Of a DNA stretch of 64,000 nt, positions 54,093 to 63,190 are shown piece by piece. Under the pieces are notes generated by a model. The model was not told where the DNA came from. It did no database searches and was given only the letters and a program-made list of their open reading frames with translations. The DNA lies in contig JAQFVV010012420.1 in NCBI GenBank assembly GCA_028023455.1, forward strand, positions 7,827,194-7,891,193. The letters run 5' to 3'. The number at the start of each line of letters is the position of its first letter. Position 1 is the stretch's first letter. The stretch comes from Epiperipatus broadwayi (taxonomy: Eukaryota; Onychophora; Udeonychophora; Euonychophora; Peripatidae). A program made the translations under genes and the position numbers.

Positions 54093-54759
54093 CATATCTT
54101 GACTCAAGTTTGATAAGCAGTAGATTGAAACATATATTTCATATGCTGGCAAAACTAATTAGTCTAGTCAGACATAAATCCTGACTGGACATAATCTAAC
54201 ATCACAAGTTATTAAGACTGCTGTGGGTACAATTATAAGTCACCCTCACAATATATGTATATATAGCAGATGTATATCAATTTTATTATTTATTATAAGA
54301 TTTCCATAGAAATGGTAGTTGATAGCAGTTGAGATTCAGCTAAAATATTAGTGGTATCACACTAATAATAAGCAACAACTTAGCCATAGATGAATTGAAA
54401 GCTGAATCCATATCTTTCAGTTATGATTTTCAATTTAATATATATGCTTTCAGCTTTAAATGTCATCAATTAAAATTTTATTAATTAGCCATTTTCAGTA
54501 ATAATCAGAAAAAACTAGTTTAGATAAAGAAAATATTTACATTTATGCAAATTAATATTTAAGTTTTATTATTGAAGTTTATTGAATATTGACATTTTAA
54601 ACTAAAACTATGCTATGATTTTGTCATTATATCATGTTAAATAACTTATTCTTTTAATCATTTAATAATTAAAATATATTTTGAATAAGCTATATTATAT
54701 ATATTAATAATACATAGTTTAACAATACTTTTATAAATTTATACTATGTATTTTTTTAG
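51146..54759. other. Intronic sequence leading to the last exon, no gene seen
   Basis: It contains a C-rich coding-like scrap at about 52140-52500 without a recognised family, and (TA)n(TG)n repeats at 54014-54092. CTGATGA words near 51894 and 52099 (minus) do not fold into hammerheads. Confidence 0.45.
54014..54092. repeat. Duplicated (TA)n(TG)n microsatellite
   Basis: The phrase ATTAAGTCTATATATA...GTGTG occurs twice in tandem, each with a TA run followed by a TG run. Confidence 0.9.
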
Positions 54760-54883
54760 ATCTGTTGCTGATAGACTAAAATTTGGCAGAGTTGTAGAAC
54801 CTGAAGAGTATGACAGTGTTTCCATTTATTTTAGTGATATTGTTGGTTTTACTTCAATGTCAGCTGAAAGTACTCCATTTGAG
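54760..54883 (+). CDS. Receptor guanylate cyclase exon: start of catalytic domain
   Basis: This 124 bp exon, between ATTTTTTTAG and donor GTAAGAC, encodes [20 protein letters not shown], then [20 protein letters not shown]. This is the beginning of the class III nucleotide cyclase domain that converts GTP to cGMP; the Asp in FSDIVGF is the first of the two metal-binding aspartates. The first A completes Arg with the CG that ends the 28139 exon. The exon ends in phase 0 after Glu, so the next exon should begin with V-V-T-L-L-N-like codons. I do not see that exon in 54884-64000. The residues that choose GTP over ATP and the second metal Asp lie in the missing exons, so catalytic competence cannot be judged here. 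Confidence 0.97.
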
Positions 54884-55595
54884 GTAAGACACAAATGTGT
54901 GTATTGCTTGCATGACTTTGTGAAAATGAGTGTGTTGGTCTGTTGATAATTTACTGCATGTGCAGAATCTGAATTTTTATCTCAGATAAAAATAAACCAT
55001 GTAATTAGCATTTATAGGTATATAACATTTTTCTTAGTAGTAGTAAAGATTTGATAAAATCACAACATTTTTTTAAAGCATATTTTTGAATCTCCTAAAT
55101 TATCCTAAAACTTTTATTTTTCAAATAAAAATGACTATATTTCCATTTATCTCATAATATTGGTTAAATGAAGATAGTTGGGCTAATCCAGGATTATCTA
55201 TCTAAAAGATTCTACTTGAAAAATTATCAATTATATGAAAATATTTTGGGTTGTAATTCACAAATCATAAATTTCTTATAAAATTTATCATTATGAACTT
55301 GACATTTAGATTAATTTAATTCATATTAATAATATTTATAATTATAAAACTTTCATATTCTCAATTCAAGTTACATATATAAATTTTAAATTATAATAAC
55401 AATATTACTAATATATACATTAACGTAGACAATGTAGTCGAAAATATTTCTGTTTAATATATATATATTGTTTTAAACAATTCAAAATAAAGCAAAACTT
55501 TACATTAGTAGTGCCATCTTGTGCTAACAAAAGCAATCAATGGATGCCAGAAGGCTTTTGCATAAAATCCCTATCTAGTGCCTATTCATCCAATA

Positions 55596-55637
55596 TCCCC
55601 AGACTAGTTTCTGGCTTGTGGCCTTCATCAGTGAGGA
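55596..55637 (-). ncRNA. Hammerhead ribozyme motif, best copy of the array family
   Basis: On the minus strand: stem I strand TCCTCA (55637-55632), core CTGATGA (55631-55625), stem II GGC with GCC around CACAA, GAAA (55611-55608), stem III ACTAGT (55608-55603), cleavage C of a G-U-C triplet (55602), and stem I partner TGGGGA (55601-55596). TCCTCA and TGGGGA pair over six bases with one G-U. Stem II is only three pairs and has an A-A mismatch next to the core. ACTAGT is self-complementary, so a stable stem III would need a dimer, as known for minimal hammerheads. The fold was done by hand. Confidence 0.68.
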
Positions 55638-56058
55638 GCCTTGGATCTGAGAGCACTGCACCTAGATCTTAGGATCTAATGCAACCCTCCAGCACCCACC
55701 TTTTAACTCTATTTAACTACAAAACTATGAAAATGAAATTGGAAAACACAATTAATATTTTCAATCCAAGCTCAATAGCTTATATAGTCATATGGGTCTG
55801 AACTCAATTCAGCACCCATACATTTTGGGGTCTTTGGTTCTTTAATATCCATAGCCACCACTATCCTATTAAGCAGGATTGGTGTTAAACCACTAAACAT
55901 CACATTATCCCTATCTCATACTAGCACATAATTGTTATTAAACAATTCAAAACAAAGCAAAACTCATATAGTAGTGCCATCTTGTGCTAACAAGAGCAAT
56001 CAATGGATGTCAGAAGGCTTGTGTATAAAATCCCTATCTAGTGCCTACTCATCCAATA

Positions 56059-56100
56059 TCTCCAGAATAGTTTCTGGCTTGTGGCCTTCATCAGTGAGGA
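56059..56100 (-). ncRNA. Hammerhead copy 2 of the array, stem I damaged
   Basis: The core CTGATGA (56094-56088), stem II and GAAA are intact. Stem III reads ACTATT, and the stem I partner is TGGAGA instead of TGGGGA, giving one mismatch. It lies 463 bp from the copy at 55596-55637. Confidence 0.55.
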
Positions 56101-56942
56101 GCCATAGCACAAGATGGAAATACTATATGGAGAGATTTGCTTTGTTTTGAATTGTTTAATAACAATTATGTGCTAGTATGAGATAGTGATCATGTGATGT
56201 TTAGTGATATATATTGTTATTGTCTACCTTGTTATTTTACATTTATTTTTATTACAATGGATTTTTCTGACTTAAGCAAATAAATGTTGGCTAGTTAAAG
56301 AATAACGTAAACAAAGCAAATTGTCTACTTTACTTCAGTTGATAATGATTACAAAATAATAGAGGGCACTTCTTTTTAATTAAAATATATATATATATTG
56401 TTATTGTCTACCAATATAATAATTTAAAATTTGCATATAATTTATTTTTGATGGGTGACTTGTTATTTTGTATATATTTATGTAAATAAAATAAATAATG
56501 TAAACAAATAAAAAAATATATATGAAATAATAATTCTCAATTGTTTATTTAATTTAATAAAGTTCTATAGTCATAGGTCTTTGATAGCCAATCATCTTAT
56601 TGTCAAATCTTATTTTGCCTTCAGAAGATTCCTTCCTTATCTAATCAGATTGAGCATTCATTGTCACTAACCAATGTATAAACATGTGGATAACCAATGT
56701 ATAAACATAGCCAAAGGGTAAAACATAAATATGGCCAACGTATAAACTTTTGTATAAAATCTATCTTTGGTTAGTACAGGCCAGTATGCAATGATGTTCT
56801 CTGAATCTGATTGCTGCCAGTAAAGTAGAGGATTGAAACAGGCAAAATTCTTTATACAGTAGTGCCACTCAGCAAGCCAGAATAATCAATGAATGCTAGA
56901 AGGTTTAGACAAAAAATCCCTATCTAGTGCCTACTCATCCAA

Positions 56943-56985
56943 TACTCCCAGACTAATTTCTGGTTTGTGGGGTTCATTGATGAGG
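56943..56985 (-). ncRNA. Hammerhead copy 3 of the array, core destroyed
   Basis: This is the same segment, but CTGATGA has become TCAATGA and stem II is altered. It is clearly a decayed copy. Confidence 0.45.
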
Positions 56986-57567
56986 ATCCTTGGATCTGCA
57001 CTTAGATCTTAGGATCTAATGCATCCCTCCAGCAGCCATCTTTTATCTCTACTTAACTACAAAACTATGAGAATAAAATTGAAAACACTAATATTTTCAA
57101 TCCAAGCTCATTAGCTTATATAGTCATATAGATCTTAACTCAGTTCAGTACCTGTACATTTTGGTGTCTTTGGTTCTTTAATAACCATAGCCACCATTAT
57201 TATATTTGGCAGGATTGGTATTAAACCAACAAACATCACATGATCATGATTTCTTATTCTTGCTCATAACTGTTATTAAAACAGGCAAAACTCTCCATAC
57301 AGTAGTGCTATTCAGTGCAAACCAGAGTAATCAATGGATGGCAGAAGACCTCATCCAATATATATCACCATTATTATATTTGGCAGAATTGGTATTAAAC
57401 CAACAAGCATCACATGATCACCATTTCTTAAGCTTGCTCATAACTTATTAAAACAGGTAAAACTCTTCATATAGTAGTGTGATTCAGTGCAAACCAGAGT
57501 AATCAATGGATGCTGAAGGGATGCATTAGAACCTAAGATCTAAGTGCAGTGCTCCCAGATCCAAGGC

Positions 57568-57609
57568 TCCTCACTAATGAAGGTCATAAGCCAGAAACTA
57601 GTTTGGGGA
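57568..57609 (+). ncRNA. Hammerhead copy 4 of the array, one core mutation
   Basis: TCCTCA (57568-57573) and TGGGGA (57604-57609) keep the full stem I. GAAA and ACTAGT are intact. CTGATGA has become CTAATGA, which should abolish activity, and the cleavage nucleotide is T (still allowed). Confidence 0.55.
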
Positions 57610-58013
57610 TGAGTAGGCACTAGATAATGATTTTATGCATAAACCTTCTGGAATCCATTGATTACTCTGGCTTGCACTGAGTGGCAATACTGTGTGGAGA
57701 GTTTTGCCTCTTTTAATAACAGTTATGAGCAAACATAAGAAATAGTGATCATGTGATGTTTGTTGGTTTACTACCAATCCTGCCTAAGAGGATTGTGGTG
57801 GTTATGGTTATTAAAGAACCAAAAACACCAAAATGTATGGGTACTGAACTGAGTTCAGACCTATATGACTATATAAGCTAATGAGCTTGGATAGAAAATA
57901 TTGTGTTTTTAATTTTATTCTCATAGTTTTGTAGTTAAGTAGAGATAAAAGGTGACTGCTGGAGGGATGTATTAGATCCTAAGATCTCGGTGCATTGCTG
58001 TCAGATCCAAGGC

Positions 58014-58055
58014 TCCTCACTGATGAAGGCCATAAGCCAGAAACTAGTCTGCAGA
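58014..58055 (+). ncRNA. Hammerhead copy 5 of the array, core intact, stem I damaged
   Basis: TCCTCA, CTGATGA (58020-58026), GGC-GCC stem II, GAAA, ACTAGT and the G-U-C triplet are all present, but the stem I partner is TGCAGA, leaving two mismatches. Confidence 0.58.
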
Positions 58056-58232
58056 TATTGGATGAGTAGACACTAGACAGGGATTTTATGCATAAGGCTT
58101 CTGGCATCCATTGATTACTCTGGCTTGCCCTGAGTGGCACTACTGTATGGAGAGTTTTGCCTGTTTTAATAGCAGTTATGAGCAAGTATAAGAAATGGTA
58201 ATCACATGATGTTTGTTGGTTTAAAGGAGGGA

Positions 58233-59544
58233 ATCTGGCAATAAATAGTCAGCCATTTTGGAGGCAAGCCACAGAGAGATAATGTCTGAGTAACCTGAAT
58301 GACTGAACGTGCTCTCAATTGAAACCACTTTCAACTGCGAAGATGTTTCTACTATAGTCATTACTGATATATTTACATAGTGAGGTAAGTCCATGATAGG
58401 TCTAGAAACTGCTATGACTAAGGTCATTATTGCTATCATTGATATAATGAACAAATACAAATATCAAAATGTAATTCCTTTTCCCAATAATTACATAAAT
58501 AATTTACCACAATAATTAAGCTTCGAAATTATTCATTTTTATTAAGTAATATTGAATTTTAAAGCTGGGCATAGCTTTAATTTAATTTTAAGTTTGCCTT
58601 TTTTTATTGCATGTTACATTTTTAATTGTATTTGAACTTGGGCATTTAATTTTTATATTTCTTTAAAACTTCTCATTTTATTTGTTTTGTGACAATAGAC
58701 ATAAATTTTTATAGAAGGCATATTACATGAAGAGGAAAGAGTTTGAATGATTAGCAAGTCGTAGTAATTTATATACTTTTAATTAATACAATGGCAGAGC
58801 ATGTTTAAAAAATAATGAGAATTTAAGTAAAATAATTGTAACCAGAGAATTTGATAAATAATAATTATAAAATTTATTCACTTATTAAATATAAATTAGT
58901 TGAAAGTTTTGAACGAAATATAAGGTAGACTCATTCTCAACCATCAATTTTATTTTACAGTATTTTTAATTTAAAAAATGTTGCATTTGAAATTGCCCTT
59001 CTCTTTGAAAATCAAAATAAATTTTTAAAACCAATTTGATTTTAAAATATTTGCTCAAATAGTTTTGCATTTCTCATATCAATTAATCTGATTCGGAAAC
59101 CAGTAAGTGATCTTCTATTTCAATAAAAATGGAACAATTGAAAATATTAATGTACAATTATATTAAATTCAAATATATTCTTTTGATATTAAGTTAAAAT
59201 AATTTACATTTATTAAAGAAATAGTTAGATTTTCTTTTCTTTTAAATCCCTTTTAATAAATTTCCAGAAATGATTTTGATTTTACATTGTTAATACATAC
59301 AATAACACATTTGTGTTATATAGAGTTTATTTACTGGACAATGATGTACTTTGCAGCATGTATATATTTTGAAGTTGATCAATATTACGCTAATATTACT
59401 TATACTATTTTATACTAATTATTTGATGAATTTTTAAAATAAAATCTCTTTTCAATTCTTTATTAACCAACTTTTCAATTTCAATTAATATATAGGGTAT
59501 ATGAGCGGACTTTCACGCAACCCCTCTCCACTCCACTTCATAAC
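58233..59544. other. Intronic sequence, no gene seen
   Basis: The first 200 bp after the array (58233-58430) are more GC-rich and may be a further element, unrecognised. The rest is plain AT-rich sequence. Confidence 0.4.
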
Positions 59545-59850
59545 ACTGATACACTTGATCACATATATGTTGAAAAGATAAATAATCACCAATATACACA
59601 TTTCATGCTAAACCAGCAATCATCAGTTGGTCCAGATTATCATCTCTACACATATATGCAACAAGTGCTCAGATATATTTTAGATAGCCAATCTTCATAG
59701 TTCAATGGACAGGCTTCAATCCACTCCAACTCTTCAACCATCCATCCAATTGAAAATTTGATGATGGAATGCTCAAAGGCTACCCTGAGGCCAAGATTCT
59801 TATCACATCCATGTTGACCTAAAGTCAATCTGACCCCTCATGTACAGGAC
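59545..59850 (-). mobile_element. Second copy of the 29.4 kb ribozyme-repeat family
   Basis: ACCAGCAATCATCAGTTGGT, CCAGATTATCATCTC, AGTGCTCAGATATATTTTAG, CAATCCACTCCAACTC and CATGTTGACCTAAAGTCAAT parallel 29575-29815 and 28658-28860. Only one orientation is present here, without the inverted arm. It holds a hammerhead on the minus strand. Confidence 0.75.
59582..59640 (-). ncRNA. Hammerhead ribozyme motif with compensatory stem I change
   Basis: On the minus strand: ATAATC (59640-59635), TGGA, CCAA (59630-59627), CTGATGA (59626-59620), stem II TGCTG with TAGCA around GTT, GAAA, stem III AT-GTGT-AT, A (59593) as the cleavage nucleotide of A-U-A, TTGG (59592-59589), T, GATTAT (59587-59582). 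CCAA pairs TTGG and ATAATC pairs GATTAT. The architecture is the same as at 29917-29971, with one stem I pair changed from G-C to A-U on both strands. The first stem II position is a T-T mismatch. Confidence 0.75.
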
Positions 59851-60261
59851 ATAATCCATTTAATACATTATGAGGGATGGGCAGACATCTTTACTATGTA
59901 ATAACTGAAATACAGGCTTATTATATACCTGTATCAATATATGTAATATATTTTCAATTGATTTGTATTTTAAATAATTTCTAAAAAAAATATTTATTTT
60001 AAATGTACTAGGATTTAAACTAATGTTATAAGTAATAGTGAGCATGCCTGCTTCTCTATATCTCATACTCATATCTACACAGTATGATTATTAATTTAAA
60101 ATAAAAAGAAATGAAAAAAACACAGTAAAAATATAGATGTTACTATTAATGACTATTATCATTATATTGTACTAAGGTTTTAGAAATAATTATTATGTAA
60201 CCAGGCTTTCAGAAACTCAATTATTGCTGAAGTATTAAAATGATCAATTCTATATTAAATG
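59851..60261. other. Intronic sequence, no gene seen
   Basis: AT-rich sequence with no recognised feature. Confidence 0.45.
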
Positions 60262-60561
60262 ACCTAATTATCTCAACATGTTGTTCAAAGATGCATATAT
60301 ACATTCAAGTATTGCTTATTTTTTTATTTTAATAATAACAAATTATTTCTATTTTGAATAATCTAGTACAGGGATTAAATTGGTAGGCTCAAACACAGAA
60401 AGTTCCTTAATAATTAGGAACTTTCTGTGTTTGAGCCTACCAATTTAATCCCTGTACTAGATTATTCAAAATAGAAATAATTTGTTATTATTAAAATAAA
60501 AAAATAAGCAATACTTGAATGTATATATGCATCTTTGAGCAACATGTTGAGATAATTAGGT
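60262..60561. repeat. Near-perfect palindrome, 146 bp arms, upstream of the PLE
   Basis: Arms 60262-60407 and 60416-60561 are almost identical in inverted orientation around an 8 bp loop; GGATTAAATTGGTAGGCTCA is in the left arm. It ends 130 bp before the PLE coding remnant at 60691, a position that fits the inverted repeats often attached to PLE 5' ends. As RNA or single-stranded DNA it would form a very long hairpin. Confidence 0.9.
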
Positions 60562-60690
60562 AATAAAATACTATGATCAAACAATAGACGTTAATTATTA
60601 TATGCAGTACTTAGCCATTTGTAGTAATATATATATAAAATACGATACCCGTTATAAAATATTATATATAAAAATGGAAAAATAAAATTT

Positions 60691-61484
60691 TTGGATTTAC
60701 AAATATTTAGAGATGCTACTGATTTAAATTATAAATTAATTTTTAAACCTATTGGAGAAAGAGGATATATTAATTTTAAATCACGTGTTCCAATGATGCA
60801 TAAAATGGCAAGTCGGAAATCATTTTTGCAACGCAATGATAAATTATGTAAATATAATAGTGATAAAATTATAAATATTGAACTCTTTGCAAATGAACTT
60901 TTAAAGGTTGGTTATGATAAAAACCAAATCTTGTATACAGTAAATTCATTTAATAATAATAAGAGAGTTGGCTGTGGTATTTTAGATAATGAAAATGGAT
61001 ATCTATGCTGTTTATAAATAGCATGCAATCTAAATTAATTAAGAATATATTTAAAGAAAAGTATAATATTTTATTTTGTGTTTCTCCGAATGTTAATCGA
61101 TTGATTAATAATTCTAAGAGTATAATCCCTAAATTGCAAAGAAGTAATATAATTTATCAGATTTCATGTGGATGTCAGAAATTATACATAGGTGAATTGA
61201 GATCTTCAGTGAAGAAAAGATTGAAGGAGCATCAATTATTATATAATCGAATTAAAAATAATGTAAATAATCAATTTAATACAGCTTCAGTATTCTTTGA
61301 CCATGAAAAGACTTGTAATTATAAGTTTAAATTTAATAGTAGTAAAATAAAAATATGAATGGAAGAAAGAAATCATAAAAAGAGGAAAATTAAAGAGGCA
61401 ATTTTGATTGATAAATATAAGGAAGATGTTATTAATAGGCAAGTTGCAAATATGGCCATACACAGCTTATGGAAATATATGTAA
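60691..61484 (+). pseudogene. Penelope-like element: RT C-terminus and GIY-YIG endonuclease
   Basis: The first frame (60691-61017) encodes KLIFKPIGERGYINFKSRVP, the PLE counterpart of YRKPT-T-YINF-S after the reverse transcriptase thumb, then NELLKVGYDKNQI. Following a frameshift near 61000, the second frame (61005-61358) gives NIIYQISCGCQKLYIGELRS and VKKRLKEHQ: the GIY-YIG endonuclease with its Cys-x-Cys finger, with Tyr, YIG and the downstream Arg present. A TGA at 61356-61358 interrupts, but the same frame goes on with RKIKEAILIDKYKEDVINRQ, the typical PLE C-terminus, to TAA at 61482-61484. The copy starts near the FLD motif, so the catalytic RT is missing. It differs in family from the PLE at 8745-9559. 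A hammerhead-like motif begins about 20 bp after the stop. Confidence 0.85.
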
Positions 61485-61504
61485 CATTAAGTTTAAAAAA
61501 TTTG

Positions 61505-61563
61505 AAATTCAGTTAAAGCTGATGAGGATTACCATGTAATCGAAAGCACTACAAAAGAATTTA
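61505..61563 (+). ncRNA. Hammerhead-like motif directly downstream of the PLE ORF
   Basis: CTGATGA (61519-61525) is followed by one extra G, stem II GATTAC with GTAATC around CAT (61527-61541), and GAAA (61542-61545). A minimal AG-CA-CU stem III and A (61551) as a C-U-A triplet follow. An outer stem I helix, AAATTC (61505-61510) with GAATTT (61558-61563), is possible across an internal loop. The extra G before stem II and the tiny stem III loop make activity uncertain, but the position, right after a PLE coding region, is exactly where PLE hammerheads occur. Confidence 0.6.
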
Positions 61564-62710
61564 AACTATAATATTGTATTTACCGTTAAAATTTCTTTTT
61601 ATATATATAAAACCAAGTGAGATATATATATATATCAATGTTTGAAATTCTATCTTTATACAAAAACTATTAATAGATGCAGAAGCATATGGGTAAATTA
61701 TATGATTGGGGGTGGGATGGAGGATTCAATTTTTTGTAATTATTTGTTCCACAGGAAATATCAAGATCAGTGACTCTGTTAAGATTTTTATAATTATTTA
61801 TGTTATATGTATTTTGATCATGTAAAATGTGAATTAGTATTACTATGATGTTTGTATATAATCTTTGGAACTATTCAAAAACTGTTCTTGCAAACTGTAT
61901 GAGTAAAGCAATATACAATTGTTGTTATTAGTATCCAATTGCACATGCCAAGGTTTATATTACAATGCAAATCTCTTATCAATAAAATGTAACTCATACA
62001 TTTATATAAAATCATATGCATAAAAAGAAAGATGAAATCAAATGAAAATGTAAAAAAAAAAATGAATATTTTAAACTGTAACATAAAAAGTGAAAAGAAA
62101 ATAAACAAATAAAGCATTTTTATTAATCATTAAATATAAAGATTTAAATTTAAAAATAAGAGATAATAAAATAAAACACAAAAGTGCATTCATAGTTTTC
62201 ATATTGAAAACAATTTGGAATGTATTTTTGAATAAGTTTTTAGTAATTTGCTAAATATGAAATGCAATATTCCATACAAAATTCAAACAATGTAAAATAT
62301 AAACTATTTTGATATGTATGCTGTGATTTCCAATACATTACTATAGATATAATTAAAAAATTACTTCTAATAATGTTTATATACTTTTTAAACATGCAAT
62401 AGCATAGGAAAATGTTATCAGAGGATAGTAGATTGGAAAGAATAGGTAGGTTTTATTCAAATTAATAAATACTTGATATATTTATTAAGGAGATTGTTTT
62501 CATAGACCACTCAGTTGGTAGCTTTTATTATTTACAAATTTTAACATTTACATTTTTTGTGTAAAAAAGAAATGCCTCTGAATTATAGATACTTAAAAAT
62601 TAGGAGATCAATGGAGAAAAGCTCTGACAAACGATACTTGGAGAAATAAATTCCTGATATAAATATTTTTTTTTTACATATTCAGACATTTTAGTATGTA
62701 AACAAATTGA
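61564..62710. other. Intronic sequence, no gene seen
   Basis: The first part may be the remainder of the PLE 3' region. No other feature was recognised. Confidence 0.4.
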
Positions 62711-63190
62711 AAGATTTCACGAATGTTAGTGTGTAATAGAAATTGTGGACTTAAACAGTGCAGTATTTAATAGCGTCATACTCTCAAATCAAAATGCTTT
62801 AGATTTGCCTCTATAATTAAAAAATAGGTTGAAGATAAGAGTGGCCACTTTTATTTTTTAAAAGTCATTAATCTTGTGTTAAAGATTTGTAGAGGTCCCT
62901 ACTGTTGTATTCAGGTGCATCGTCTTAAGGTGATAGCCTTAATATATATTACTTTACGTAATGAGTATGCGATTAAAAAATTAATAATTACAACTTTAAA
63001 TTGTCTTAAAATATTTCTAATCATAAAATCTTAATACTGACTCATTGTAAATCGGAAGATTTCATGAACGTTAGTGTGTAATAGAAATTGTGGACTTAAT
63101 CACTGAGGTATCTAATAGCCTCACGCTCTCTCAAATCAAATGCTTTAGATTTGCCTATATAATTAAAAAGTAGGTTGAAGATCATCAAAT
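62711..63190 (+). repeat. Tandem unit of about 345 bp, one full plus one partial copy
   Basis: AGATTTCACGAATGTTAGTG, TGTAATAGAAATTGTGGACT and AAAATGCTTTAGATTTGCC at 62714-62835 recur from about 63058 to 63185 with a few differences. The unit interior (62886-62965) is related to the arm of the palindrome at 46571-46724. The AATGCTTTAGATTTGCC part recalls the 49.4-49.9 kb palindrome. Confidence 0.8.

Larger units (their letters stand above)
28289..54759 (+). other. Intron of the guanylate cyclase gene, 26.5 kb, phase 2
   Basis: It runs from donor GTAAGTG to acceptor ATTTTTTTAG. It is the most repeat-dense part of the window, with ribozyme-bearing repeats, a tandem array, SINEs, palindromes, gypsy and LINE remnants, all listed separately. 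Confidence 0.9.
55487..58232. mobile_element. Array of hammerhead-bearing repeat units, tandem and inverted
   Basis: The unit begins near GCAAAACTCTCCATACAG, then reads GAGTAATCAATGGATGCCAG, CCCTATCTAGTGCCTACTC, the hammerhead segment, GATCTTAGGATCTAATGCA, TTTAACTACAAAACTATGA and ACATCACATGATCAC. Copies read in one orientation at 55487-56100 (two monomers, the ribozymes 463 bp apart), 56836-57283 and, partly, 57284-57515. From about 57515 to 58232 they are inverted, with ribozymes 446 bp apart. A palindromic end closes 56101-56165. Between the two parts, 56166-56835 holds no recognised feature. There are no protein genes; scattered ORFs across the units are artefacts. Head-to-tail monomers each with one hammerhead are the hallmark of PLE pseudo-LTRs and retrozymes. 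Related fragments lie at 2820 and 34370-34640. Confidence 0.75.

Noticed and set aside
55932-58185. Open frames with repeated phrases such as SNQWM and SSVYSSNI
   Set aside because: They are translations of the same non-coding repeat unit in different frames and strands.
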